NCBI RefSeq assembly: GCF_003574445.1
Contig: NZ_KZ984549.1
Location: forward strand, 1 to 64,000
DNA: 64,000 nt
From: Streptomyces sp. YIM 130001
GTDB lineage: Bacteria > Actinomycetota > Actinomycetes > Streptomycetales > Streptomycetaceae
Direction of reading: 5' to 3'
Shown: one piece after another, positions 47,136-56,371 of the stretch
How the letters are laid out: each line of letters begins with the position of its first letter
Numbering within the stretch: position 1 is the stretch's first letter
Notes under the pieces: generated by a model
What the model saw: only the letters and a program-made list of their open reading frames with translations
Told to the model about the DNA's origin: nothing
Databases searched by the model: none
Position numbers and translations under genes: made by a program

Positions 47136-48614
47136 CTATTCGGGCTCGAAGGCCGACAGCGTGGTGTCGTAGTCCGTCTCCACGTCGTACATCGGCGTCA
47201 TCCAGTGGTAGAAGTTGTCGCCTCGTTCGCGGAGCAGGTCGTACAGGCGCCGGGTCAGTACGGTGCGTGTGCCGGCGGCGTCCGGGTGGTCGTAGCGGTT
47301 GGTCAGCTCGTCGGGGTCGGCTTCGAGGTCGTACAGCTCGTTGCGGGACTCCGGGTTGATCACGAGCTTGTGCGTTCTGGTGCGCAGCATCCGCTGCGGG
47401 TACGGGAAGTGGTGCCCGTGGAACTCGGCGAGGTGGTGCTCGTCCCACTCGGGCGTCTCGCCGAGCGCGAGCGGCACCAGGCTGCGGCTGTCAACGGCCA
47501 GTTCGGGCTTGCTTTCCGCGAGGTCGAGGACCGTCGCGGTGCAGTCCGTCAGCGAGACGAACTCGTCCCGCACCTGGCCCTGCGGGGCGCCGGGCACCTT
47601 CAGCAGTCCCGGGATGCGGTAGATGTCGTCGTACATCGCCGGGCCCTTGTCGTGCAGGCGGTGCGCGCCGGTGAACTCCCCGTGGTCCGCCGTGAAGAAC
47701 ACCGCTGTCCGGTCGTCGAGGCCGAGTTCACGCACGGCGTCGAGGATGCGGCCGATCTGCTCGTCGATGAGGGTGACGTATCCCCAGTAGGCCGCGATCA
47801 GTTTGCGCGAGTCCTCGAGCGGCATGGTGTCGAAGGCCCAGAGCTTGCTGTAGTTGTGCTGGACGGGCGGCTTGTCCGCGAAGGTCTCGTGCACCGAGGC
47901 GGGCAACGTCACGAGGTCCGGGTCGTACATGTCGAAGTACGCGTCCGGGAGGATGTACGGCAGATGCGGGCCGAAGAAGTGGGTGGCGAGGAAGAACGGT
48001 GACCCGCCGCCGTGGTCCTCGCCCGCGGCGAAACGGCGCAGCATCTCGATGGTGCGGGTGGCCAGGTAGTACTCGAAGGTGGCCTCGACCGGCTGATCGA
48101 GGCGCGCCGCCAGCAGGTTCCCGGGACTTCCGTTGGGTGTGGTGCCCCGCATCAGGTCGGTGATGCGGTACGGCGGCAGGCCGGCCGCCTCCAGGTAGGC
48201 CAGATAGTCCGGGTGGTCCACGGGGTTGTGCCAGCCCGCGAGGTCGGGTCCCTCGAAGCCGTAGTCCGCCGCGGTGCGCCGCACGCCGCCGTGCCACTTC
48301 CCGATGAGCCCCAAGTTGTAGCCCTCGGACCGCAGTTGCCCGGCGAAGGTGAACTGGTCGTCGGAGAGGTCCTCCAGGTAGCCGACGTTGCGCTCGTAGT
48401 TGGCGAGGAGCTTGTGCCGGAAGGGCGCTGCTCCGGTGAGCAGGCTGGCGCGTGCCGGAGTGCAGATCGCCGTGGGTGTGTAGAAGCTGTCGAAACGCGT
48501 GCCCTCCGCGGCGAGCCGGTCGAGGTTCGGGGTGCGGACATGGGGGTTGCCGTATGCACCCAAGGTGTCCACCCGGTGCTGATCGGTCATCAGGAAGAGC
48601 ATGTTGTGGCGCAC
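47136..48614 (-). CDS. Type I sulfatase, formylglycine-dependent
   Basis: The 492-residue alkaline-phosphatase-superfamily sulfatase starts MRHNMLFLMTDQHRVDTLGA (metal Asp11). The CxPxR modification motif is at Cys51 (ICTPARASLLTG), to be converted to formylglycine by FGE, which is not in this window. The second metal site is VFFTADHGEFTGAHRLHDKG. There is no signal peptide, so it is cytoplasmic and must act on an imported sulfate ester. The start is GTG 48614. It leads a two-gene operon with the GH43-like enzyme and is divergent from the ROK regulator. Confidence 0.92.
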   Translation of the reverse strand: MRHNMLFLMTDQHRVDTLGAYGNPHVRTPNLDRLAAEGTRFDSFYTPTAICTPARASLLTGAAPFRHKLLANYERNVGYLEDLSDDQFTFAGQLRSEGYNLGLIGKWHGGVRRTAADYGFEGPDLAGWHNPVDHPDYLAYLEAAGLPPYRITDLMRGTTPNGSPGNLLAARLDQPVEATFEYYLATRTIEMLRRFAAGEDHGGGSPFFLATHFFGPHLPYILPDAYFDMYDPDLVTLPASVHETFADKPPVQHNYSKLWAFDTMPLEDSRKLIAAYWGYVTLIDEQIGRILDAVRELGLDDRTAVFFTADHGEFTGAHRLHDKGPAMYDDIYRIPGLLKVPGAPQGQVRDEFVSLTDCTATVLDLAESKPELAVDSRSLVPLALGETPEWDEHHLAEFHGHHFPYPQRMLRTRTHKLVINPESRNELYDLEADPDELTNRYDHPDAAGTRTVLTRRLYDLLRERGDNFYHWMTPMYDVETDYDTTLSAFEPE

Positions 48615-48783
48615 GGAGAGCCTCTCGGGTCGGTCCGGCTCGCGCGTCGGACTTCAGCGGCCGCCTGTCGACGTCGGGTTGGTACGGCACGTCGCCGTTC
48701 ACGTCACGGCGACGTCCTCGGAGCACGGCCGAGGTGATCTCGACCGGTTCCCTGCCGGGATGTTCCGGCTCGGACCGCATTTA

Positions 48784-48834
48784 CGTCAAGTACGCGCACG
48801 AAAATCAGGATGATTTTGGTTCGCGTCCTTGACG
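48784..48834. promoter_or_regulatory. 51-bp imperfect palindrome, putative ROK operator
   Basis: The dyad is centred on base 48809. CGTCAAG (48784-48790) mirrors CTTGACG (48828-48834), ACGCG (48792-48796) mirrors CGCGT (48822-48826), and AAAATCA (48801-48807) mirrors TGATTTT (48811-48817). In all, 21 of 25 position pairs are complementary. A direct copy of ACGAAAATC recurs at 48832-48840. On the - strand TTGACG (48789-48784), 18 bp and GAACAT could be the sulfatase promoter. The site lies 19 bp before the ROK ATG, so one regulator could control both directions. Confidence 0.8.
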
Positions 48835-48852
48835 AAAATCCACGGTGCTCAC

Positions 48853-50124
48853 ATGCTGTCCGGCATGCAGGATCACGACGGCCCGCTGACACGGCTCAGG
48901 CGCAGCAACGAACAGTTCGTCCTCGGCCTCCTCCGCAAGCACGGCCCGCAGAGCCGCGCGGAGTTGGGCACGCGCAGCGGACTGTCCCGCACGACGCTCT
49001 ACGAGATCGTCGCGGACCTGACCGAGAGCGGCGCCGTCGTCGCGAGCACACCCCATGTCGCCGTACGCAAACGGGGACGTCCGGTGGAGAAGCTCAGCCT
49101 CAACCCCACTGCGGGCGGCGCCGTCGGCATCGACTTCGCACGCCGTGCCGTTCACGTCGCTGTCGCCAACCTCGCCCACGAAGTGATCGGTTCGGCGAGC
49201 GAGAGCCACGGTGCGGACCTGTCCTGGCCGGAACGCGTCGACGTCGCCTGGCGGTTGCTCGACTCACTGACCGATCCGGAGAGTGCGGCTGCCGACGGCG
49301 CTGCGCCCGCCGCCGCCCCTGTGCGCCTCGGCGCGCTCGGCGCCATCGGCGTCGGCGTGGTCGGCCCGCTCACCGACCCCGGCAGTACGAACGCCCATGC
49401 ACGCGACATCGACGGACTGCAGGACCTGCTCCGCAAGCGCCACCAGGTGCCGGTGCTCCTGGACAACAACACCCGGCTCGCCGCCCTGGCCGAGACGGTG
49501 TGGGGCGCAGCGTCCGACAGCAGCGACGTGCTCTACCTGCGCCTCTCGCACGGCGTGGGCGGCGGCCTGGTCGTGGGCGGCGCCCTGCACCGCGGCGGGC
49601 ACGGCCTGTCCGCGGAGTTCGGGCACATCGTCGTGGACCCGTCCGGCACACGGTGCGAGTGCGGCGGCACCGGCTGCCTGGAGACCGTCGCGTCGCTCGA
49701 CGCGGTCCTGCGCCGGTACCGGCAGGCCGGCGGACGGGCCGCGGACATCGCCGGGTTCCTGAGAGCCGTCGAGGAGGACGACGCTCTCGCTCTCGAGGTG
49801 CTCGACGCCGTCGGCAGCGAGATCGGCGCAGTACTCGCCGGGGCGTGTCAGACCGTCGGCCCCGGCGCCGTCGTCCTCGGCGGCGAACTGGCCCAGGCCG
49901 GCGCGCGCCTGCTCGAACCCGTCGAACGCGTCCTGCACCAGCGGCTCATGCCCATGGCCCGCCATCACGTGGACGTACGCCGGGCCACCCTGGGCGACGC
50001 CGTCAGCGCGCTGGGCGGAATCGCGCTCGCGCTGCACGAGTCTCCCCTGCTCTCCCACTACCCACAGCCGACCGACGCCGAGGACACCCCCGTGACACCA
50101 CCAGCGAGGAACCCATGGCAGTGA
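48853..50124 (+). CDS. ROK family transcriptional regulator
   Basis: The 423-residue protein has an N-terminal winged HTH ([20 protein letters not shown]) and a ROK sugar-kinase-like domain. Motifs are [48 protein letters not shown] and the zinc site [21 protein letters not shown]. Such proteins repress sugar-catabolic genes until a sugar binds. It overlaps the permease gene by 10 bp, so regulator and importer are co-expressed. ATG 48853 is chosen; ATG 48865 is the alternative. It lies just downstream of the 51-bp palindrome. Confidence 0.92.
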   Translation: MLSGMQDHDGPLTRLRRSNEQFVLGLLRKHGPQSRAELGTRSGLSRTTLYEIVADLTESGAVVASTPHVAVRKRGRPVEKLSLNPTAGGAVGIDFARRAVHVAVANLAHEVIGSASESHGADLSWPERVDVAWRLLDSLTDPESAAADGAAPAAAPVRLGALGAIGVGVVGPLTDPGSTNAHARDIDGLQDLLRKRHQVPVLLDNNTRLAALAETVWGAASDSSDVLYLRLSHGVGGGLVVGGALHRGGHGLSAEFGHIVVDPSGTRCECGGTGCLETVASLDAVLRRYRQAGGRAADIAGFLRAVEEDDALALEVLDAVGSEIGAVLAGACQTVGPGAVVLGGELAQAGARLLEPVERVLHQRLMPMARHHVDVRRATLGDAVSALGGIALALHESPLLSHYPQPTDAEDTPVTPPARNPWQ

Positions 50125-50933
50125 TCACCCCTCCGGAGAATCCCGGCACCCGCGCCCTGCCGCCACGGCAGACACGCCGAACTCCCGCCCTGCGGCCCCT
50201 GATCCTGGGCATCGCCTCCGTGGCAGCGGGTATCGCCCTGTGGGCCGTGGTCGCGGCCCTGGGACTGGTCGAAAACCTGCCTGCGCCGGCGGCCGTCACG
50301 CGGCGGGCCGGCGAAATGATCTCCGACGGCACACTGGCCTCCGACACCCTCGCCAGCCTGCGCCGCGTCTTCATCGGATACGCCCTCGGCGTGGCCGTGG
50401 CCATCCCGGTCGGCTTCCTCATGGGCTGGTACGCGACGGCACGCGCGGTCGTCGAGCCGTACATCCAGTTCTTCCGCACCATCCCGCCGCTGGCTCTGAT
50501 TCCGCTCGCCGTCGTCCTGCTCGGCATCGGCGAAGTGCCGAAGATCGCGGTGATCTACCTGGCCTCGTTCATGGCCTGCGTCGTCTCCTCGTTCCAAGGG
50601 GTCGTCGATGTGGACAAGACGCTGATCAACGCGGCACGCGTGCTCGGCGCCTCGGACCGCACGATCTTCGCCAAGGTGGTGGTGCCGGCGTCCACACCGT
50701 TCATCCTCGTCGGCATGCGGATCGGCCTCGGTGCGTCCTGGGCCACCGTGGTCGCGGCCGAACTCATCGGCGCACAGGAGGGATTGGGCTATCGCATGCA
50801 GAAGTCCGCCACCTGGTTCGACATGGACGCGGTTTTCGTGTCCCTCATCACGATCGGCGTACTCGGGCTCGTCATGGACCGGCTCCTGCTGCTGGCCGAA
50901 CGGCGCCTCACCGGCTGGCAGGAGCGACGATGA
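50115..50933 (+). CDS. ABC permease, SsuC/TauC family
   Basis: The 272-residue membrane protein has an N-terminal helix ([20 protein letters not shown]), about five more helices and the SsuC-type EAA loop ([20 protein letters not shown]). The SsuC/NMT family moves sulfonates, sulfate esters, taurine or pyrimidine precursors. ATG 50115 has GAGGAA upstream and overlaps the ROK gene. Its stop overlaps the ATPase start (ATGA). Confidence 0.92.
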   Translation: MAVITPPENPGTRALPPRQTRRTPALRPLILGIASVAAGIALWAVVAALGLVENLPAPAAVTRRAGEMISDGTLASDTLASLRRVFIGYALGVAVAIPVGFLMGWYATARAVVEPYIQFFRTIPPLALIPLAVVLLGIGEVPKIAVIYLASFMACVVSSFQGVVDVDKTLINAARVLGASDRTIFAKVVVPASTPFILVGMRIGLGASWATVVAAELIGAQEGLGYRMQKSATWFDMDAVFVSLITIGVLGLVMDRLLLLAERRLTGWQERR

Positions 50934-51709
50934 ACAGCAAGATCAGTTTCCGTGACGTGGTGAAGACCTTCCCGCTCAAGGACACCACCTTCACCGCCCT
51001 CGACGGGGTGGACCTGCACATCGCGGACCAGGAGTTCGTCACCGTCGTGGGCCCCTCGGGATGCGGCAAGTCCACGCTGATGAACATGGCGGCCGGGCTG
51101 GAGGTACCGGACTCGGGCGACGTACTCGTCGACGGGAAGCCGGTCCTGGGTCCCGGACCCGACCGTGGGGTGATCTTCCAGCAGTACGCCCTGTTCCCGT
51201 GGCTGACGGTGCGCCAGAACGTGGAGTTCGGGCTCAAGCTCGCCGACCTTCCCGCCGAGGAGCGCAGGCGCCGCGCCGAGGGCGCCATCGCGCTCGTCGG
51301 CCTGAGCGAGTTCGCCGACGCCCTGCCCAAGACGCTGTCCGGCGGCATGAAGCAGCGCTGCGCCATCGCCCGCGCGTACGCGGTCGACCCCCAAGTGCTC
51401 CTCATGGACGAGCCGTTCGGGGCGCTCGACGCACTCACCCGGGTGCAGCTCCAGGACCAGCTCCTGGAGACCTGGAGCCAGGAGAAGCGCACCGTCCTGT
51501 TCATCACCCACGATGTCGACGAGGCCGTCTATCTCGCCAGCCGTGTCGTCGTGATGGCCGCGGGGCCCGGCCGGGTGCGCCAGGTCATCGATGTGGACCT
51601 GCCCTACCCGCGTACGGAAGAGATCCGGCTCTCCGCGGAGTTCCGCCGTATCCGCAACGAGGTCTGGACCTCCGTCTACCACCAGGACGCACCCGCCTCC
51701 GCCGCGTGA
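50930..51709 (+). CDS. ABC ATPase, SsuB/TauB family
   Basis: The 259-residue ATPase has Walker [11 protein letters not shown]-loop [14 protein letters not shown], signature TLSGGMKQR, Walker [17 protein letters not shown] and H-loop [23 protein letters not shown] is characteristic of the nitrate/sulfonate/taurine group. GGAGCGACG serves as ribosome binding site within the permease end. Confidence 0.93.
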   Translation: MNSKISFRDVVKTFPLKDTTFTALDGVDLHIADQEFVTVVGPSGCGKSTLMNMAAGLEVPDSGDVLVDGKPVLGPGPDRGVIFQQYALFPWLTVRQNVEFGLKLADLPAEERRRRAEGAIALVGLSEFADALPKTLSGGMKQRCAIARAYAVDPQVLLMDEPFGALDALTRVQLQDQLLETWSQEKRTVLFITHDVDEAVYLASRVVVMAAGPGRVRQVIDVDLPYPRTEEIRLSAEFRRIRNEVWTSVYHQDAPASAA

Positions 51710-51782
51710 CCGGCCGAGACCGCTCCGCATCCCACTCCCCCACCGCACCCCCGATTGCCCTGCCCAGAGAGGATCACCCGCC

Positions 51783-52766
51783 ATGCCCCGCAGCACGACC
51801 CGACGTTCCCTCATCGCCCTTCCCGCGGCACTCGTGCTGTCCCTGTCCGTCAGCGCGTGTTCCGGGAGCGATTCCGGCGACGACTCCACGGTCGAGTTCG
51901 GCTACATCGGCGACTACAACGGGGCCAGCCTGCTGGCGATCGCCGAGAATCAGGGGCTGTGGAAGAAGGCCGGCCTCACCGCTTCAGTGAAGTCGTTCAA
52001 CAACGGCCCGGTCCAGATCCAGGCGCTCGGCGCCGGCGACCTGGACTACGGCTACATCGGCCCGGGCGCCGTATGGCTGCCGGCGTCCGGCCAGTCCAAG
52101 ATCATCGCGGTCAACACGCTCACCTACGCGGACCGGGTGATCGGCCAGCCGGGCATGAAGTCCATGAAGGACCTCAAGGGCAAACGGGTCGGCGTCCCCG
52201 AGGGCACCTCCGGCGACATGATCCTCAACATGGCCCTCGAGAAGGCCGGGATGACCGCCAAGGACATCACCAAGGTCAACATGGACCCGTCCACCATCGT
52301 GTCCGCCTTCTCCTCCGGGAAGATCGACGGCGCCGGTTTCTTCTATCCGGGCATCGACACCATCAAGAAGAAGGTGCCGGACCTGCAGGAGATAGCCAGC
52401 ACCGAGGACACCGGAGACTCCTTCCCCACCGCGTTCGTCGCCGGCAACAAGGTGCCGGAGGAGAAGACCAGCAAGGTGATCAAGGTCCTGCAGCAGGCCA
52501 ACGACTGGCGCAAGAAGAACCCGGACAAGACGATCACGCTCACCGCGAAAATGCTGGAGGTCTCCGAGGCGCAGACGAAAGCCGACGCCTCGCACGTACG
52601 CACCCGCTCCACCGCCGACCTCGTCGCCAAGTCGAAGAGCGGCGAGGTGGACAAGTGGCTCAAGTCCCTCGGCGACTTCTTCGTCCGCAACAAGCAACTG
52701 GACGAGAACCCCGATCCGTCGGACTACTACACGGGGGACCTCTACGAGGAGGCGCAGGCCGAGTAG
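51783..52766 (+). CDS. Solute-binding lipoprotein, SsuA/NMT1 family
   Basis: The 327-residue lipoprotein has signal core ALVLSLSVSAC with lipidated Cys25. The mature fold is SsuA/NMT1-like (VEFGYIGDYNGASLLAIAEN, NNGPVQIQALGAGDLDYGYI, LKGKRVGVPEGTSGDMILNM). It delivers a sulfonate or sulfate-ester-like solute to the adjacent permease. No SsuD monooxygenase is encoded nearby, but a cytoplasmic sulfatase is, which favours sulfate esters over sulfonates (inference). It starts at ATG 51783 after AGAGAGGATC. Confidence 0.92.
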   Translation: MPRSTTRRSLIALPAALVLSLSVSACSGSDSGDDSTVEFGYIGDYNGASLLAIAENQGLWKKAGLTASVKSFNNGPVQIQALGAGDLDYGYIGPGAVWLPASGQSKIIAVNTLTYADRVIGQPGMKSMKDLKGKRVGVPEGTSGDMILNMALEKAGMTAKDITKVNMDPSTIVSAFSSGKIDGAGFFYPGIDTIKKKVPDLQEIASTEDTGDSFPTAFVAGNKVPEEKTSKVIKVLQQANDWRKKNPDKTITLTAKMLEVSEAQTKADASHVRTRSTADLVAKSKSGEVDKWLKSLGDFFVRNKQLDENPDPSDYYTGDLYEEAQAE

Positions 52767-52786
52767 AGCCGGATCGGCATCGGCCA

Positions 52787-52819
52787 CCGGCGCGGGTTCC
52801 CGCACGGAGCCCGCGCCGG
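52787..52819. terminator. Bidirectional hairpin terminator
   Basis: CCGGCGCGGG (52787-52796) and CCCGCGCCGG (52810-52819) pair perfectly around a 13-nt loop, between the converging SsuA-like and phosphatase genes. Confidence 0.75.
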
Positions 52820-52827
52820 GGTTCCGC

Positions 52828-54009
52828 TCAGCGCTGGGGACCTAGCCACTCGAACATGAGGAGCGTGGCATCGTCCCGCAGCCCCTCGCTCTGGGTGTCC
52901 AGAATGGAATGGATCAGGCGCCGCAGCGTCTCCGGCGCCAGTTCACCCGCGGCAGTAGCACGGATGAGGGAATCCACGAACCGGTCCAGGCCGAACTCGG
53001 TGCCGTCCCGCAGCCGGGCCTCCGTGACCCCGTCGGTGTACATCAGCACCCGGTCACCGGGCTCCAGAGCGATCTCGTGCACCCGGCGGTCCATGGAGGC
53101 GAGCTGCGAAGGCAGTCCCATCGGCGGGTCCGCCTCACGGTCCAAGGCCCCGGGAACCAGCCTCTTGTCCCGGATGAGCAGCGGAGCCGGATGGCCGCAG
53201 TTGCTCCACCGCAGCACGCCGGTCGCCAGGTCGAGCTGGGCGAGGATCGCCGTGCAGAACTGGTCCGGCAGCCACTGCGCGAGCGCGTCGTCGACCGACT
53301 CGATGAGGTCGGGCAGGTCGGATCCGGTGCGACGCGCATTGCGGCAGGCGGAGAGCGACACCGACGTGGTGAGGCCCGAGGCCAGGTTGTGGCCCATCGA
53401 ATCGAGGATCCCGGCGTGCAGCGTCGACTCGGTCAGCGCGTGGTCGAACGCGTCGCCACCGATCTCGTAGGCGGGCTCGAGTACGGCCGTCGACACGGCA
53501 TGCGCGGTGCCGATCGTGCGGGGCGGGAGGAAGGTGCGCAGCATTTCGGCGGGCAGCTGCATCGGCTCGGTACGGGTCCGCCGTACGAACGAATCCTTGT
53601 AGGCCCGCTCGGACGTGATCATCATGGCGAGCAGCGCGGCGAGTGCCCGACCGCTGCGCAAGGTCGCGGGATCGATCGACGCCGCCCGCACGGCCAGCAC
53701 CCCGAGCCGCTCCGCCCCGTCGAGCAGGGGGAGCCAGGCCGTCATGCCCCCGGTCTGCGACTCCTCGACGTGCAGGGACTGTGTGCGGTACGCCCAGCCC
53801 GCCAGTGAGGCTTCGACGTCCAGCGTCGATGCCACGTCCGTCAACGGTACGAGCCGGCGCTGCTGCAGATCGGCCAGGTAGACGACGGCGGGCTGTAGGC
53901 CCAGCGCTTGGGAACAGCGGGCCGCCGCGGTGGTCAGGTCCAGCCTCGCGTTGTCCGGTTCGGCCAGGAACTCGCCCAGCGAACCGGCCTCCGTCTCCGA
54001 CGCCGCCAC
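52828..54009 (-). CDS. GAF-SpoIIE (PP2C) phosphatase
   Basis: The 393-residue protein has an N-terminal GAF-like sensor (about 25-150, QALGLQPAVVYLADLQQRRL). A SpoIIE/PP2C domain (about 175-393) follows with EIGGDAFDHALTESTLHAGI, LDSMGHNLASGL, NCGHPAPLLIRD, DRVLMYTDGVTEAR and DDATLLMF. It probably dephosphorylates an anti-sigma antagonist. It starts at GTG 54009. There is no kinase domain, unlike the first phosphatase in this window. It resembles the phosphatase at 56928-58166 in layout and may be a diverged duplicate. Confidence 0.9.
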   Translation of the reverse strand: MAASETEAGSLGEFLAEPDNARLDLTTAAARCSQALGLQPAVVYLADLQQRRLVPLTDVASTLDVEASLAGWAYRTQSLHVEESQTGGMTAWLPLLDGAERLGVLAVRAASIDPATLRSGRALAALLAMMITSERAYKDSFVRRTRTEPMQLPAEMLRTFLPPRTIGTAHAVSTAVLEPAYEIGGDAFDHALTESTLHAGILDSMGHNLASGLTTSVSLSACRNARRTGSDLPDLIESVDDALAQWLPDQFCTAILAQLDLATGVLRWSNCGHPAPLLIRDKRLVPGALDREADPPMGLPSQLASMDRRVHEIALEPGDRVLMYTDGVTEARLRDGTEFGLDRFVDSLIRATAAGELAPETLRRLIHSILDTQSEGLRDDATLLMFEWLGPQR

Positions 54010-54070
54010 GTCGTCTCCCTTCGCCTCGCCGTCGCCGGAAGAGGGGCCGCCGGCCGTCTCGCCCGGTCCG

Positions 54071-54108
54071 GCAGGCTCACACCGGTACGCGGCGCGGTGT
54101 GAGCCTGC
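54071..54108 (-). terminator. Hairpin terminator after catalase
   Basis: GCAGGCTCACACCG (54071-54084) and CGGTGTGAGCCTGC (54095-54108) form a perfect 14-bp stem with a 10-nt loop, 33 bp past the catalase stop. It separates katA from the downstream phosphatase gene. Confidence 0.8.
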
Positions 54109-54140
54109 TCGACCTGGGTCGGTGGAGCGCGCCGGGCCTG

Positions 54141-55661
54141 TCAGGCCTTTGACTGCATGTCGCGCCGCGCCTTGTTGCCCTGTTCCGCGGCCTTGGGATC
54201 CTTCTCGTCCGCCTTGGCGCGCACGCCCTGCTCGATGCGTTCGCCGATCGACTTGTCGATGTTGGACCAGTACTCGAAGGCCCGGCGCAGGACGGGTTCG
54301 GTGACGCCGTTCAGGAGGTGGCCCACGACGTTGTCCACCAGTCGGTCACGGGCCTCGTCGTCGAACACCTCGCGCACCATGGTGCCCGGCTGGCCCCAGT
54401 CGTCGTCCTCGGCGTGCGAGACGTAGGCGGCCCGCGTGATCTCCCCGTCGGCGTACCAGCTGGGCGGGCTGCCGTAGCGCTCGGTGTCGGCCGCGGGGCC
54501 GCCCTTGGAGTTCGGGGCGTAGACGGGGTCGCTGGTCTTGCGGTACGCCATCGCCCCGTCCTTCGAGTACGTGTGTACCGGGGCGACGGGGGCGTTCACG
54601 GGCAGCTGCTGGTAGTTGCCGCCGATCCGGTGCCGGTGCGCGTCCGCGTACGAGAACAGGCGGGCCAGCAGCATCCGGTCCGGGCTCGGGCCGATACCGG
54701 GGACGAGGTTGTTCGGCTGGAACGCCGCCTGCTCGATCTCGGCGTGGTTGTCGGTGGGGTTGCGGTCCAGCGTCATGCGGCCGACCTCGATCAGCGGGTA
54801 GTCGCTGTGCGGCCACACCTTGGTCAGGTCGAACGGATTGAACCGGTAGTCCGCCGCGTCCGCGTACGGCATGACCTGCACGTGCAGCGTCCAGCTCGGA
54901 TACTCGCCGTCGCGGATGTGCTCGAACAGATCACGCGTGTGGTAATCCGTGTCGGCCGAGGCCATCTGGTCGGCCTCGTGCTGGGTGAAGTACTCGATGC
55001 CCTGGTCGGTCTTGAAGTGGTACTTCACCCAGAAGCGCTCGCCCTGCGCGTTGATCCACAGGTACGTGTGGGAGGTGTAGCCGTTCATGTGGCGCCACGT
55101 GCGGGGGATACCGCGGTCGCCCATCAGCCACGTGACCTGGTGGGCCGACTCCGGCGACAGGGTCCAGAAGTCCCACTGCATGTCGTGGTCGCGGAGATTG
55201 TTGTCCGCGCGTCGCTTCTGGGACCGGATGAAGTGCTGGAACTTCATCGGGTCCTTGATGAAGAAGACAGGGGTGTTGTTGCCCACCATGTCGTAGTTGC
55301 CTTCGCTGGTGTAGAACTTCACAGCGAATCCGCGGGGGTCACGCCAGGTGTCCGGGCTTCCGCGCTCCCCCGCGACGGTGGAGAAGCGGATGACCAGATC
55401 GGTCGTGGTCCCGGGCTGGAACAGGGCCGCCTTCGTGTACGCGCTGACGTCGTGGGTCACCTCGAAGTGCCCGAAGGCACCGCTTCCCTTCGCGTGGGGC
55501 TGCCGCTCGGGGATCCGTTCCCGGTTGAACTGCGCCATCTGCTCGATCAGGTAGGCGTCCTGCAGCAGGATCGGGCCTCCCGGGCCGACGGTGAGCGAAT
55601 GCTCGTCGCTCTCCACCGGGGCGCCGGAATCCGTGGTGGTCGGCTCGCGTGAGACTGTCAT
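54141..55661 (-). CDS. katA: Monofunctional haem catalase
   Basis: The 506-residue small-subunit clade catalase carries active-site His56 ([18 protein letters not shown]), distal Asn in [10 protein letters not shown] and proximal haem Tyr in [14 protein letters not shown]. It converts hydrogen peroxide to water and oxygen in the cytoplasm. Start ATG 55661 follows CGGAGGACA. No CatR/Fur-type regulator gene flanks it; instead a WhiB protein is the next gene upstream on the same strand, so redox control by WhiB is possible. Confidence 0.97.
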   Translation of the reverse strand: MTVSREPTTTDSGAPVESDEHSLTVGPGGPILLQDAYLIEQMAQFNRERIPERQPHAKGSGAFGHFEVTHDVSAYTKAALFQPGTTTDLVIRFSTVAGERGSPDTWRDPRGFAVKFYTSEGNYDMVGNNTPVFFIKDPMKFQHFIRSQKRRADNNLRDHDMQWDFWTLSPESAHQVTWLMGDRGIPRTWRHMNGYTSHTYLWINAQGERFWVKYHFKTDQGIEYFTQHEADQMASADTDYHTRDLFEHIRDGEYPSWTLHVQVMPYADAADYRFNPFDLTKVWPHSDYPLIEVGRMTLDRNPTDNHAEIEQAAFQPNNLVPGIGPSPDRMLLARLFSYADAHRHRIGGNYQQLPVNAPVAPVHTYSKDGAMAYRKTSDPVYAPNSKGGPAADTERYGSPPSWYADGEITRAAYVSHAEDDDWGQPGTMVREVFDDEARDRLVDNVVGHLLNGVTEPVLRRAFEYWSNIDKSIGERIEQGVRAKADEKDPKAAEQGNKARRDMQSKA

Positions 55662-56047
55662 CGATCTGTCCTCCGTCGGGCGGTATGGGCTGCGACGCCG
55701 ACAGGCCGCGAGGCCGGACGGAATCGCCGCGATGCGCGAGTAGCCCAATCAGGATCGTGCCAAACCCGGGCAACCGCCGCTCTTCGACGACGAGGGTCGG
55801 GTCCTGCCGCCGATGGTCCGTCGGCGGCAGTGGGCAAGGGGCGGAGGATCCCCTCGCCGATTGGGCACGGGACAGTTCGAAGCCCGTCGGCACGGCCGGC
55901 CGTCACGGTGGACGGAGCAGAGCCGACTTCGGCACGAGTTGCACGTTCTTGCAGATCGTGATGTCGGCAGGACCGGACCGGCACGTACCCGGCCCGGTGC
56001 GGGGCCTGTCGGCGGTGCTGCACCGCATACCCGGCACCCCGCCGCAG
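55662..56047. other. katA upstream region
   Basis: This 386-bp gap between katA and the whiB-like gene contains no credible coding region. It should hold the katA promoter. It also holds a strong hairpin at 55804-55830, listed separately. No clear Fur, OxyR or CatR box could be recognised by eye. Confidence 0.5.
55804..55830 (-). terminator. Hairpin, probable whiB-like terminator
   Basis: CTGCCGCCGA (55804-55813) and TCGGCGGCAG (55821-55830) pair perfectly with a 7-nt loop. It lies 218 bp past the whiB-like stop and 143 bp before katA. It would insulate katA from WhiB read-through, though an operator role is possible. Confidence 0.5.
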
Positions 56048-56371
56048 TCAGCAGACCTTCACGTCCCGGTCCTCCGCCGCCTGCGGCAGTTGTGTGTGCG
56101 CTTCGCGTGCTGCCAGCAGGAGGCCCTGCCAGGAGGTGACCGTAGGACGGCGCTTGAGCAATGCACGCCGTTCACGTTCGGTCATGCCTCCCCAGACGCC
56201 GTGCTCGATGCGCTCGTCCAGAGCATGCGCCAGGCACTCGGTCCGCACCGGGCACGGGGCGCAGATCCGTTTCGCGCCGGTCTGTGCCGCGCCTTCCACG
56301 AACAGCTCGTCGGGGCTCGTCGTGCGGCATGCCGCACGCTCGGCCCACGTGGTGTGGCTGTCCACCATCAT
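56048..56371 (-). CDS. WhiB family iron-sulfur protein, WhiB4/WblA-like
   Basis: The 107-residue protein has the four WhiB cysteines (AAC, then ICAPCPVRTEC) that hold a 4Fe-4S cluster, and the turn GVWGGMTERERRALLKRRP that contacts DNA or sigma. The stretch DELFVEGAAQ followed by CPVRTECLAHALD resembles the WhiB4/WblA subgroup, which responds to oxygen and peroxide. Start codons ATG 56371 and 56368 are adjacent. A TAGGGT box at about 56426-56421 on the - strand may be its -10. It lies upstream of katA on the same strand. Confidence 0.92.
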   Translation of the reverse strand: MMVDSHTTWAERAACRTTSPDELFVEGAAQTGAKRICAPCPVRTECLAHALDERIEHGVWGGMTERERRALLKRRPTVTSWQGLLLAAREAHTQLPQAAEDRDVKVC

